A DNA stretch of 64,000 bases, taken from JBGASG01 sp046328035. GTDB taxonomy: Bacteria > Cyanobacteriota > Vampirovibrionia > Obscuribacterales > Obscuribacteraceae. The stretch spans positions 62,001 through 126,000 of the forward strand of contig JAXLXI010000009.1 in NCBI GenBank assembly GCA_046328035.1, given 5' to 3'. Below the pieces are notes generated by a model. That model did not search any database and was not told the DNA's origin. It was given only the letters and a program-made list of their open reading frames with translations. A program made the translations under genes and the position numbers. How positions within the stretch are numbered: position 1 is the stretch's first letter; each line of letters starts with the position of its first letter. Positions 8,390 through 16,915 of the stretch are shown here, piece after piece.

Positions 8390-8747
8390 TTTGATTACGA
8401 CGCCGCCTTAGCGGCGCCTCGGGAATGAAGTGCTGGACAAGAAATTCAGCATGTCCTACGGCTACTGGGAATTAAAAATCCATATGCCACCATTCGCGCA
8501 TTAAAGAGAGCTTTCAGAACCGACAACAAAATTGTCGGTTTGGTGATTAAGTCGCAGAACCTGCTGCCGGCAGCACTAGAGCGGTTCAACGACTTTATCG
8601 CCGGCGACGATCGCATCAAGCTTCAAAGAATGATGACTTGTGCCGCCGCCAGATTTATGCACGAGGATCATTCTCTGGACGTCTGCGGCGCCGGATATAC
8701 ATGCCGCATCAATGCGCTCTGCAAGAACTCCCCGTAGCCGCCGTTTG
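8390..8747 (+). pseudogene. Degraded partial copy of the 6372-7514 glycosyltransferase gene
   Basis: Three blocks match the intact gene in order: about 8390-8470 with 6611-6694, 8470-8625 with 6922-7072, and 8632-8740 with 7377-7505. The stretches between are deleted. The first deletion joins at an 8-bp sequence (AAAAATCC) present at both ends of the missing segment in the intact gene, as expected from slippage between short direct repeats. Several frameshifts and an in-frame stop destroy the frame. The donor-binding E-x7-E region is lost, so no active enzyme can be made. Confidence 0.85.
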
Positions 8748-8816
8748 ATTGCCCGTCTTGCGTGGCATCGCGATTGCAATTTTGCCGTTTGTGTACACTA
8801 ATAAGTGGAGGCAAAA

Positions 8817-9056
8817 ATGCAATCCAGGATTAAGAAATGGGGAAGCAGTCTAGGGGTTCGCATCCCGCGGTCCTTAGCGGCAAGCATCGGTGTGCGAGAA
8901 AACACGCCCATTGATGTGTCGGTCATAGGTGGTGCAATAGTCATCAAGCCGGCCGCCACGCAAGTTAGGCTGCACGAATTGGTGCAGGGAATCACACCGA
9001 GCAACACTCACAGTGAAATAGACTGGGATTCGCGGAAGGGTCGCGAAGCGTGGTAG
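8817..9056 (+). CDS. MazE/AbrB-fold antitoxin, without a MazF partner
   Basis: 79 residues from the ATG at 8817, chosen because GGAGG lies 5 bp upstream; a GTG at 8805 overlaps that site. The N-terminus RIKKWGSSLGVRIPRSLA is a classic MazE/SpoVT-AbrB swapped-hairpin DNA-binding motif, followed by VSVIGGAIVIKP. The acidic C-terminus (EIDWDSRKGREAW) is the toxin-binding tail typical of MazE. No MazF-like gene follows; the next genes are VapB/VapC-like. It is either an orphan antitoxin or the remains of a mazEF pair. Confidence 0.75.
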   Translation: MQSRIKKWGSSLGVRIPRSLAASIGVRENTPIDVSVIGGAIVIKPAATQVRLHELVQGITPSNTHSEIDWDSRKGREAW

Positions 9057-9122
9057 GGGGCAGCCGAATAAGAGCAAAACAGACCCATTCTTGGGTACAC
9101 TATAAACAACCGAGGCAGCACA

Positions 9123-9263
9123 ATGAGCAAGCAAAAACACGATGACAGCGCCTTGAACCAGGTCCTCCGGCTGGTGAACCAGCTTTCTGTGGAAGAACAA
9201 GGAGAACTCCGTGCCCTTGTCCGCCTCAGTGCCTCTTCTGCGTTGCGGAAAGCTGCCTCTTAG
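9123..9263 (+). CDS. Truncated copy of the neighbouring antitoxin
   Basis: A 46-codon frame. The middle, LNQVLRLVNQLSVEEQGELR, parallels DEILKLVQSLSPLERAEFQRR of the antitoxin that starts at 9289, so it looks like a shortened duplicate of the antitoxin N-terminal region. It lacks the C-terminal toxin-binding half. Upstream, an inverted repeat (ACCCA/TGGGT, 9083-9096) and an AT-rich TATAAA may be a promoter/operator for the downstream module. Confidence 0.4.
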   Translation: MSKQKHDDSALNQVLRLVNQLSVEEQGELRALVRLSASSALRKAAS

Positions 9264-9288
9264 ACTTGATGCAAAGGTCTCGAAAAAT

Positions 9289-9540
9289 ATGGCTCAAGAG
9301 AAAGCTACCGTTGATGAAATTCTCAAGCTGGTTCAATCCCTCTCCCCTCTGGAGCGGGCAGAATTCCAGCGCCGCCTCGATGCTTCGAGCTGGGGCGACC
9401 AATGGGATGCACTGACGGCGAAGATTCGCGCAAGATTCGCCGTCAGCGGTGAATCCATTCTTTCGGAAGAGGAAGTCATGGCAGAGGTCAAGGCTGTCAG
9501 AGCCGAGCGAAAGGCGCGCCGTGCTCAAGGCAGTAATTGA
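9289..9540 (+). CDS. Antitoxin of a PIN-toxin module
   Basis: 83 residues from the ATG at 9289; a longer frame starts at 9211 but its leader overlaps the preceding small frame. The sequence is helical and highly charged, with an N-terminal DEILKLVQSLSPLERAEF helix and a Lys/Arg/Glu-rich end. This is the general look of the small antitoxins that precede COG1569-type PIN toxins. The toxin start overlaps its 3' end by 20 bp. Family membership is inferred mainly from position. Confidence 0.65.
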   Translation: MAQEKATVDEILKLVQSLSPLERAEFQRRLDASSWGDQWDALTAKIRARFAVSGESILSEEEVMAEVKAVRAERKARRAQGSN

Positions 9541-9940
9541 CACCAACATCTGGATTAGCGCCCTTCTGGGCATCGGCAATCCAAAGAAAATCAAGGATCA
9601 TCTGAGTCAAGAGCATTATCAGGCAATCTGCTCGACCGAGCTGGTCGATGAACTGCTGGACGTTTTGTCCCGCCCTAAGTTTGCCCAGAAGATAACTGAC
9701 ATTGATGCTGCCGATCTGGTACGCCTCCTGAAAAGGGCCGCAACTTTCGTCCAGCCAGAAGAATTGGCACAGACCAGCCGAGATCCCAAAGACGATGTGT
9801 TCTTAGCCTGCTCTATAGCTGCCGGCGCCGACTACCTCGTCACAGGAGACCAAGACCTTTTGTCGCTTGGTGAATTCCAAGGCACGAAAATCGTCACCGC
9901 GAGGGAGTTCTTGCAGCTACTGGAATCGTCGCCCGATTAG
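9521..9940 (+). CDS. PIN-domain toxin (COG1569-like)
   Basis: 139 residues from a GTG at 9521, inside the antitoxin gene; the PIN fold begins immediately (VLKAVIDTNIWISALL), so longer starts are unlikely. Further acidic positions are in STELVDELLDVLSRPKF, RDPKDDVFLACS and LVTGDQDLL, giving a complete PIN active site. The 20-bp overlap implies coupled translation with the antitoxin. The stop is only 8 bp from the 3' end of the convergent SWIM gene, at the boundary of the direct repeat. Confidence 0.82.
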   Translation: MLKAVIDTNIWISALLGIGNPKKIKDHLSQEHYQAICSTELVDELLDVLSRPKFAQKITDIDAADLVRLLKRAATFVQPEELAQTSRDPKDDVFLACSIAAGADYLVTGDQDLLSLGEFQGTKIVTAREFLQLLESSPD

Positions 9941-9948
9941 GTTTTATC

Positions 9949-11010
9949 TCAGTGCGGTTTCTTCCAGGCTTGTTTCTTTGACAGGAGGAAGACTGCAGAG
10001 GCGGCGGCGTAGCTGCGTGGCGTAAGTTTGAGACGCCCGCGCCTGGCTTCCCACTTCTTGATGGTGGCAGGCGTGACACCGACCAACTGGGCGAACTCGC
10101 TCTCCGTCATGCCGAAAGACCGCCGTTTTTCACGAATGCTGGCTCCGGCAATCCACTCGTGTTCGGACTGCTTCGTGGCTGTCCCCTTCTTCGTGGCTGC
10201 CGCCTTCTTTGCAGAAGACTGTTTCGTAGAAGGCTTCGGCGGCGCGGTTAACTTCGGAACGACACCCTCTCCCACCGACCCGGCTTCGATTACATCAATT
10301 CCGAAAATGTCGGCAAGTTCACTCTCCGCGATGCGGCGCGACGCATCGCCATGTCCGGCGCCGATGATGGTGGTGGCATCTGCCTCGATCAGTTCTTCGT
10401 GGTCGAGGTCGCGCATCAGGAAAAGCAGTTCCGGTGCCGTGTCCAGTCGCGCGCCCACGCCGTACAGTACAGCGGCGATGTGCTTGCACATGGTGGCAAT
10501 GTCGGGACAGTTGCAATCCATGCGGATCTCGGTGGGCAAGGGGAACAGCCCCTGGCGCCGATCGGTGACGGTAGACATTACCCTTTCTGAAAACTTCCCT
10601 TGCAATAGCTCAAGAAGCGAGCCGATTTCACCGGCACACTGTTTCTTGACCGCTTGCCATTTTGAGTCGGGCAGTTTCTGAATTTGAACTTTGACTTCGT
10701 ATAACTCGCTGCCGCTGACGAGCGCTTTCACCTTACCTTTGCTGATCTCCAGATGGCACACCGCGCCATTGCGAACGTATGAGCGACCGCGCGGCAAGCG
10801 ACTGGCGAAATCGCTGAACGACTCTAGATGTTCGCACCATGCTGCACCCCAGAAAGTGCGTGCGATCTTGCGTCCCCGCTCTATTTCAACCGGCTGGACA
10901 TCGTGTCCGGCTACCCGCCGCCGGCGAACGATGTCGTCTGCTATCGCCCGACGTTCCTCGATGGTCACGTATGGTGCAAATTTCCATCCCCATCTACCGC
11001 CTCTCGGCAT
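9949..11010 (-). CDS. SWIM zinc-finger protein with C-terminal HTH
   Basis: 353 residues. The SWIM motif reads CNCPDIATMCKH, with Cys166, Cys168, Cys175 and His177, in a domain that starts with the conserved GRKIARTFWGAAWC region. A Lys/Ala-rich linker (about residues 255-280) leads to a C-terminal XRE-like helix-turn-helix (ESEFAQLVGVTPATIKKWEARRG), an unusual addition. SWIM proteins bind DNA or proteins and are often encoded beside SNF2 ATPases, as in Bacillus ywqA/ywqB. Here the SNF2 gene ends 27 bp upstream on the same strand, so the two probably act together. Confidence 0.85.
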   Translation of the reverse strand: MPRGGRWGWKFAPYVTIEERRAIADDIVRRRRVAGHDVQPVEIERGRKIARTFWGAAWCEHLESFSDFASRLPRGRSYVRNGAVCHLEISKGKVKALVSGSELYEVKVQIQKLPDSKWQAVKKQCAGEIGSLLELLQGKFSERVMSTVTDRRQGLFPLPTEIRMDCNCPDIATMCKHIAAVLYGVGARLDTAPELLFLMRDLDHEELIEADATTIIGAGHGDASRRIAESELADIFGIDVIEAGSVGEGVVPKLTAPPKPSTKQSSAKKAAATKKGTATKQSEHEWIAGASIREKRRSFGMTESEFAQLVGVTPATIKKWEARRGRLKLTPRSYAAASAVFLLSKKQAWKKPH

Positions 11011-11037
11011 TTTGCGCGTGGTTCCTCCTTGCCTTAT

Positions 11038-13764
11038 CTAATCCATTGTGACCCGGTCCAGGTCCAGGCTGACCAGATCGATCAATTCCCTATCGCTCAT
11101 CTCGGTGAGCATAGTCTCCGCTCCGCCGCCGGCTAAGATACCCTCCGCCAGCTCCACTTTATCAGAGATCAGCGCGTCGATTTTTTCTTCCACGGTGCCC
11201 TGGCAAATGAACTTGTGCACCAGAACGTTGCGATGCTGCCCGATGCGATATGCGCGGTCAGTCGCCTGGTTCTCAACAGCCGGGTTCCACCAGCGATCAA
11301 AGTGCACCATATGCGATGCATTGGTGAGATTCAGTCCCGTGCCGCCAGCCTTGAGGCTAAGCACCACGAATGGCGGCCCGTCCGCTGCCTGAAACGTGTC
11401 TACGATGCCCTTGCGCTTTCCGACAGCCGTACCGCCGTGCAGCACCAGTCCGGGATGTGCGAATATCTGGGCGAGAAACGCCGCCAGCGGCTCGGTCATT
11501 TCGCGAAATTGCGTGAAGACCAGAACTTTCTCCTGGCGCGAAGCAATCTCTTCGCAGATGGCGCGCAGTCGTTGAAACTTGCCGCTCATCTCCGGTTCGT
11601 AGACGCCGTCGCCGAGGAGTTGGCTGGGATGATTGCACACTTGCTTGAACTTAAGAAGATACGACAAAACCAGTCCGCGACGCTGTATGCCTTCGACCTG
11701 ATTGAGCGAGTCTTTCAATTCGTCGACTGTCTTCGAATATAGTGCCGCCTGTGCGGGCGCCATTCCGCAGAACGTCTTGAGTTCAGTCTTGTCGGGCAGG
11801 TCTGTAATTATGCTCTTGTCGGTTTTCAATCGACGCAAAATGTATGGCGACACCAGATTGCGCAATGGCGCATAGTTAGGATGTTCTTGTTCGTTGAGCT
11901 TCTGAATGAACCGCTTGAATTTGTCGGTCGAGCCAAGCAACCCAGGCGAGAGAAAATCGAACAGCGACCATAGGTCGCCGAGCCGGTTCTCGATGGGCGT
12001 TCCAGTAAGCGCGATGCGCGCCTCGGATTTCAGTTTCTTCACAGCCCGCGTCTGATTTGCTGCCGGATTTTTGATGGACTGCGCTTCATCCAGGATGACG
12101 AGACGCCAGTTGAGATTGTTCAGCCACTGCTGGCGCAAAAGCATACCGTATGTGGTGGCAATCAGATCGTGCTCGGAAAGGTGGGCTTGCGGATCGCTGG
12201 CGATGGTAGCCATTTCCGCCGACGAAATTTGCGAGGGATGCAAGAAACAGGTGGAAAGCGAAGGCGCAAACCTCTCAATCTCCGATTTCCAGTTTGCTAA
12301 AAGCGAGGCGGGAAGAACAAGCAGCGAAGGGCGTTTTGCCGATGTTTGTCCGACTGTTTCTTCCTTCATCGACAAGAGTACTGAGATGATCTGGATTGTC
12401 TTACCAAGACCCATGTCATCGGCGAGGCACGCGCCAAGGCCCAGGGAGGAAACGAATTGCAGCCACCGGTGACCTGCGTATTGGTAAGGGCGTAGCGTGC
12501 CGCGGAAGTCGCGGCTGATTGTAGTAGTGCCGAGATCGGCGAATTGCTGGGGATTGCGCAGTCGAGCCAGCACATCGGCCAGCCATGAACCCGGATCAAC
12601 GACCGACCACTGATCGCCTTGTCTCTCCGTCAAAGAGGATTCGCCTGCGCCCAGGTTTGCAGGCGCTCCCGCAAGCAGCCTCATTCCCTCGACGAATGAA
12701 ATTCCCCCTGATGCGGCTTCGCCTTGAATCTTGTCCCACTGTTGCAGAGCCTGAGAGAGACGCTCTCTGTCTACCTCGACCCACTGACCTTTTAGATAAA
12801 CGAGACCGTCGCCGGAATTCATGAGCTGTTTCAGTTCCTCGGAGGACAGCTTTGTGTCGCCGAGCGCTACTTCGGCTTGGAAATCGAGCATGGTTTCAAG
12901 GCTGAGATGCTCCTGTTTTTTGTTGCCGATGGTGACCTTAACTTGAGGGCGCTGCCGTTTGCGCCACCAATCCGGCATGCGCACCAGAAGCCCGCTCTCC
13001 TCCAGCATCGGCACATCCTTCAAGAAAAGATATGCTTCCTCTGGTGTCCAACGCAGTGGATGGAACACATCGTTGGACTCCAGCAACTGTTTGACGAACC
13101 GGCTCTTCTCCGACGCGACATGAACTGGTGATAGCAAGTTGATCAGCGCTTTTTTGTTGCGCTCGCCCGCATGCTCCTGGAGCGCCTTACTGAGCGGTTG
13201 GTACTGTACGCGTCCGCCGGTGGAAACTCGTGGCGCATAGGTCGCGAGGAACGCGAATGGAAATTGCTCGTCGCGTGCGTTCTCGGCCAGGTGGAAACAT
13301 ACTCGTCCGACCTGGTGCCAAATTGGCGCGTGCTTCTTCAGCCAATCAGCCGGGGGTTGTTGCGCCTGAGCTATTTCTTTGCGCACCCAGGAATCAAGGT
13401 CATTCCACAGATTGCGCAGCACGTCTGCCGACAAATATTCAGCGCCACGCATGGGGGGAGCGCTGACTCGTATGGCTTCGAGTTGCGCTTCCGGTGGAGG
13501 TTCGGTAGCCGCAGCTACACCGCCGTTTATCACTTCCGGGTTGCGGCAGAATTCAGTCATGAATGTGGTGGCAAATTCCTGCCAAAACATCACTGACGGC
13601 CCAACGTAGCCATCGGGCTTAGTAGCGGCGAGCCCGAACAGACCAGCTGCGTGATCGGCAGCGAATTTTTCGGCTATGCGTTTTGTCCATGGCGCCGAAG
13701 AGGCATCTGCTGCCTCTTCGAATACCAGTGTTCCGGCGGGAGTCAGTACAATTTCGATGGTCAT
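11038..13764 (-). CDS. SNF2-family helicase/ATPase
   Basis: 908 residues. The N-terminal 400 residues look like the SNF2-associated region of bacterial YwqA/HepA-type proteins. The ATPase core follows: Walker A DDMGLGKT (near residue 450), motif II LDEAQSIKN (near 556), motif III ALTGTPIENR, and C-terminal helicase motifs including TDRAYRIGQ and HKFICQGTVEEKI near 840-860. It should translocate on duplex DNA. All catalytic motifs appear intact. It is the first gene of the pair with the SWIM protein, and a role in repair or transcription recycling is likely but not shown. Confidence 0.92.
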   Translation of the reverse strand: MTIEIVLTPAGTLVFEEAADASSAPWTKRIAEKFAADHAAGLFGLAATKPDGYVGPSVMFWQEFATTFMTEFCRNPEVINGGVAAATEPPPEAQLEAIRVSAPPMRGAEYLSADVLRNLWNDLDSWVRKEIAQAQQPPADWLKKHAPIWHQVGRVCFHLAENARDEQFPFAFLATYAPRVSTGGRVQYQPLSKALQEHAGERNKKALINLLSPVHVASEKSRFVKQLLESNDVFHPLRWTPEEAYLFLKDVPMLEESGLLVRMPDWWRKRQRPQVKVTIGNKKQEHLSLETMLDFQAEVALGDTKLSSEELKQLMNSGDGLVYLKGQWVEVDRERLSQALQQWDKIQGEAASGGISFVEGMRLLAGAPANLGAGESSLTERQGDQWSVVDPGSWLADVLARLRNPQQFADLGTTTISRDFRGTLRPYQYAGHRWLQFVSSLGLGACLADDMGLGKTIQIISVLLSMKEETVGQTSAKRPSLLVLPASLLANWKSEIERFAPSLSTCFLHPSQISSAEMATIASDPQAHLSEHDLIATTYGMLLRQQWLNNLNWRLVILDEAQSIKNPAANQTRAVKKLKSEARIALTGTPIENRLGDLWSLFDFLSPGLLGSTDKFKRFIQKLNEQEHPNYAPLRNLVSPYILRRLKTDKSIITDLPDKTELKTFCGMAPAQAALYSKTVDELKDSLNQVEGIQRRGLVLSYLLKFKQVCNHPSQLLGDGVYEPEMSGKFQRLRAICEEIASRQEKVLVFTQFREMTEPLAAFLAQIFAHPGLVLHGGTAVGKRKGIVDTFQAADGPPFVVLSLKAGGTGLNLTNASHMVHFDRWWNPAVENQATDRAYRIGQHRNVLVHKFICQGTVEEKIDALISDKVELAEGILAGGGAETMLTEMSDRELIDLVSLDLDRVTMD

Positions 13765-13934
13765 AGCTGTAGATCATAAGGTCATCTGAAGAGGATTAGC
13801 CACATTCGTCCCTTGGTATGACAGCTGGTTCCATCTCGTGAAAACCTCTGCTATGGGCGCTTGCGTGCTACCGGTGTCGATCACGATTTAATGTTGCATG
13901 GTGGTTGCGAGGCTGCGAGTAAATTGCCCTATAG

Positions 13935-14234
13935 GCGAAAATACTCGCGAGTAATTTTGCCTGCAGGCTGATTTTCGACTGGAGCTTGGTCGAGGACCCT
14001 GCATTCCGTTTTGAAAATTTGGTGGCGAGCCATTTGCTGAAAGGGGGTGCACTTCTCACCCGACGGTATTCATGTCGTGCCGGCTGTGATTTTCTTGAGT
14101 TCGTTAATCTAGGTGCAGACTCAACGCGACGTTCTCGCATGCCAAGAGTGAAGCCTCCGCGCGATTTAATGTTGTCGGGATCGGGCAAAAAGCTAAAGTG
14201 CTCATTCATCTGTGAGGCAGCTTGCAATGGGTGA
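13935..14234 (+). pseudogene. Remnant of a DUF4143-type AAA ATPase gene
   Basis: After a stop at 13932-13934 the frame reads FDWSLVEDPAFRFENLVASH followed by LLK (about 13974-14040). This closely follows the signature near the C-terminal DUF4143 domain of AAA_14 ATPases. Similarity fades after about 14110 and the expected endonuclease-like part is missing, as is the whole ATPase domain upstream. I read it as a decayed fragment. The rest of 13765-14226 shows no other gene; a 13-bp sequence (CGATTTAATGTTG) occurs at both 13884 and 14161. Confidence 0.5.
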
Positions 14235-15102
14235 AGAACCTCCGCCGACTACGTTGGCGGTTGACGATTCGGCCAATTCAGTCAAACCTGCGGCTAAGAC
14301 GCCCGAAGTCAATTTCTTGTCCGATCCTGTCTACAAGGCAGCACTGGCGAGGATGGACGACCTCGATGCGCAGGTAGGTTATGGCGAGCACATGGATGCC
14401 GACGTCGAGCGCACATACCGTTTGCTGATTCTGTCGCACGAGCCCCCGAAGCCGTCACCGCTCGACAAGACGCTGGCGATTGCCGGACGCATTCGCATGA
14501 TGGATGCATTTGCATCGGCAGGCGACCGCAACAAGTTGGCGCTCATGGCCATCGAGACTGCCACCAAGCATCCCGAAATTTTTGTCTATCGCCAGTTTCT
14601 GGCCATGTCTTCGGCCGCTGACTTGCAGCTCAACCCCAAGTTTAAAGCGCTCCTGGAGAAGGCCCCGGAAGATGCGCGCAATATATACGGGGTTCTGGCT
14701 GAGCTGCGCGATCACGAGAAACGCATAATCGACGAAGCGACTACGCAAATGCACATCTTCGACCAGAAGATGTTCGATCCCCTGCGCGTTGCCGAGGGCA
14801 TTCAAGATTATTGGGATCTGGTGGACAAGCACGAGTCAGTGGGGCGTCCCACGCGCGCCGCACGACGAGTGGCGTTTGCTGCGCGCATGCGCATCATCGA
14901 CCAGATGTTCACCAATGGTGCCGAGCCTGGCGGCACTCTTGATACCATGCTCGAGAGCATGAATATGTATCCGGAGATGACGCACAACCGTCTGTTTCTC
15001 TCCATAGCCGCTAACTATGAGGCTTCCAAAGATCCGGCATGGATGGATGCGTTTAAAAGAAACGGCGGCGATGTGTCGAAGCTCGCCGGTCAGGGTAAGT
15101 GA
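14227..15102 (+). CDS. Hypothetical helical protein
   Basis: 291 residues from the ATG at 14227, chosen over 14212 because GAGG lies about 10 bp upstream. After a Pro/Thr/Ala-rich start the protein is almost entirely alpha-helical and charged, with repeated short helices such as LDKTLAIAGRIRMMDAFA and AARRVAFAARMRIIDQMF, perhaps a distant TPR/HEAT-like solenoid. No signal peptide or membrane segment is visible. The 3' end overlaps the convergent membrane-protein gene by 13 bp. I do not recognise the family. Confidence 0.6.
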   Translation: MGEEPPPTTLAVDDSANSVKPAAKTPEVNFLSDPVYKAALARMDDLDAQVGYGEHMDADVERTYRLLILSHEPPKPSPLDKTLAIAGRIRMMDAFASAGDRNKLALMAIETATKHPEIFVYRQFLAMSSAADLQLNPKFKALLEKAPEDARNIYGVLAELRDHEKRIIDEATTQMHIFDQKMFDPLRVAEGIQDYWDLVDKHESVGRPTRAARRVAFAARMRIIDQMFTNGAEPGGTLDTMLESMNMYPEMTHNRLFLSIAANYEASKDPAWMDAFKRNGGDVSKLAGQGK

Positions 15103-16790
15103 TTTTCCAACGCGCTGTTCGAGTAGATAGACAACTTGCCGTTGGGACTGTCTGTTCCGCCGATGCGGTGCCAGTTTGTCTTGTCGCTCGCCACCAGTTG
15201 CGAAACCCGGCGCGCCACCGTCGATGAATAGACATTGTTGAAAACGCCTGGTTTGTCTGCTGTCGCCGGATCGTCGAAAACGGCTACCAGAGCCACTTCC
15301 TTCTTCAGCTGGTCGTAAACCGCTTGCGACATGGTGGCAGGATCTTTGCCGGGGTAGTAGTTCTTCATGTATGACTCGTGAATGCTGAACATCGTCGAGG
15401 GCCAGCGCGTGAAGAAACCATTGTTGAGAAACACTTCCAGCTGCGGCATCAGACTTTCCGTGTCGAACTGCAAGAATGACTGTGCTTTCGTTTGCAGAAT
15501 GAAACGCGCCATGGCGGCGTCGGCCTGTTTGCGTAGAGCCAGGTGCGGAGGCGGGTTCTTGGCCAGATGATTGAAGGTTTTGTAGGAGCAAATTGTGGTG
15601 GCAACACACAAAACGGTGAGCAGCGGTGCGAGAACGCGCCACCATATGTGGTTCGGACGCAGGCGCCCGAAGGGCACAAATGCCGATATCATCAGGGCGG
15701 GAATGAAATAGACGAGACAGTGCCAGCCGTCCACGGCTTTGACGACGAAACAGACGAAGAGAAAAGTTGAAATCGGCAACCATAACGAGAGGAACAGCAC
15801 GTGCCAGTTCGAAGCGCGCCTGAACAGAAGGCGGAGCAAATTGATGGCGCTGAAAAAGGAGAGTGTCGCCAGAATCGGGATACCCATCAGGCGCACCAGT
15901 GCGGGACCGGTCCAGACGATCGATTGCATGATCGGCGCCCCGAATGCGTAGCCATAGGTCGAATAGTAGCTGCGATTTTCCTGGAGAAACGCCAGGAGGA
16001 ACACCAGCCCGGGCAAAGCGGTCAGCAGCGCGGCCACTAAACCGAAAGCCGCCTGACTCCAGTTGATTCCAGGCTTGAATGGTTTCGGGTTCTCGTAGTC
16101 GAACCTATCTACGCACAGCAAAGCGCAGGGAACCGCCAGCGAGGCGTAAGCGAGAACATAAAAGGACGAGGAGAAACGGCTGAGTGCCGCAACTGCAGCC
16201 AATGCGCCAAAGGAGAGCATCCAGCCGATATGGCGCGAGCGATGATATGCCACCAGCGACAGTGCCGCACAGCCGAGCGCGCAGGCGGACGTGAAATCCA
16301 GCCAGAACCCGGCTATACCCAGGGTTGGATCGTACAGGTAGGGAACGCCGAGGAAGAGGCTTGTCGCCGCCAGTGAAAAACAAAGTGACCTGGTGCGCTG
16401 ATATAGCGTGCAGGCATACATGTAGAGAAAGAGCCAGACGAAGGGCATTTCGGACCACATGTGTCCGAAGTTGGTGACCAGTTGTTTGGGTGCCAGCAAT
16501 AAATAAGGAATGGTGCGAAATGGAAAGCGCGCGTTGTGCTGCACTTCGGAGGAAAGCGCCGCCCCGAGCCCTGATTGTTGATACAAGCGATATAGATCGA
16601 TGTTGTGCTGGTAATAACTGGCTGGATCGAAGAAGTAGCCGTAATGGCGCAGGTATGTCAGTTCGATATGTCTGCAGGCGAAGACGAGCCATGCAGTGAA
16701 TGCAACCGTGACGAAGAAAATTATCATCGGCGCGCTAGTGAGGCGCGCAATCAGTCTCGGGCTGCGGATTTTACAGTTTATTGGTTTCAC
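15090..16790 (-). CDS. Polytopic membrane protein, GT-C glycosyltransferase-like
   Basis: 566 residues. One membrane segment lies near residues 20-40 and roughly ten more between residues 110 and 400, followed by a soluble C-terminal domain of about 150 residues. An acidic/aromatic stretch after the first segment (YFFDPASYYQHNIDLYRLY) sits where GT-C enzymes carry their catalytic Asp. It therefore may transfer a sugar from a polyprenyl-phosphate donor at the outer face of the membrane. It is divergent from the nucleotidyltransferase operon at 16916 and probably belongs to the same surface-glycan locus. Specific activity is unknown. Confidence 0.6.
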   Translation of the reverse strand: MKPINCKIRSPRLIARLTSAPMIIFFVTVAFTAWLVFACRHIELTYLRHYGYFFDPASYYQHNIDLYRLYQQSGLGAALSSEVQHNARFPFRTIPYLLLAPKQLVTNFGHMWSEMPFVWLFLYMYACTLYQRTRSLCFSLAATSLFLGVPYLYDPTLGIAGFWLDFTSACALGCAALSLVAYHRSRHIGWMLSFGALAAVAALSRFSSSFYVLAYASLAVPCALLCVDRFDYENPKPFKPGINWSQAAFGLVAALLTALPGLVFLLAFLQENRSYYSTYGYAFGAPIMQSIVWTGPALVRLMGIPILATLSFFSAINLLRLLFRRASNWHVLFLSLWLPISTFLFVCFVVKAVDGWHCLVYFIPALMISAFVPFGRLRPNHIWWRVLAPLLTVLCVATTICSYKTFNHLAKNPPPHLALRKQADAAMARFILQTKAQSFLQFDTESLMPQLEVFLNNGFFTRWPSTMFSIHESYMKNYYPGKDPATMSQAVYDQLKKEVALVAVFDDPATADKPGVFNNVYSSTVARRVSQLVASDKTNWHRIGGTDSPNGKLSIYSNSALENHLP

Positions 16791-16915
16791 TTAACCTAGT
16801 ATACGCGGTTAACCAGGGGCGGTGCCGAGCATGAAAGCTAATCGATAGTAATGTCACCTCATGACACCCTTGTTATCATGACCCCATTACTTAGACCGAC
16901 CGTTTGGAGTTAGAC

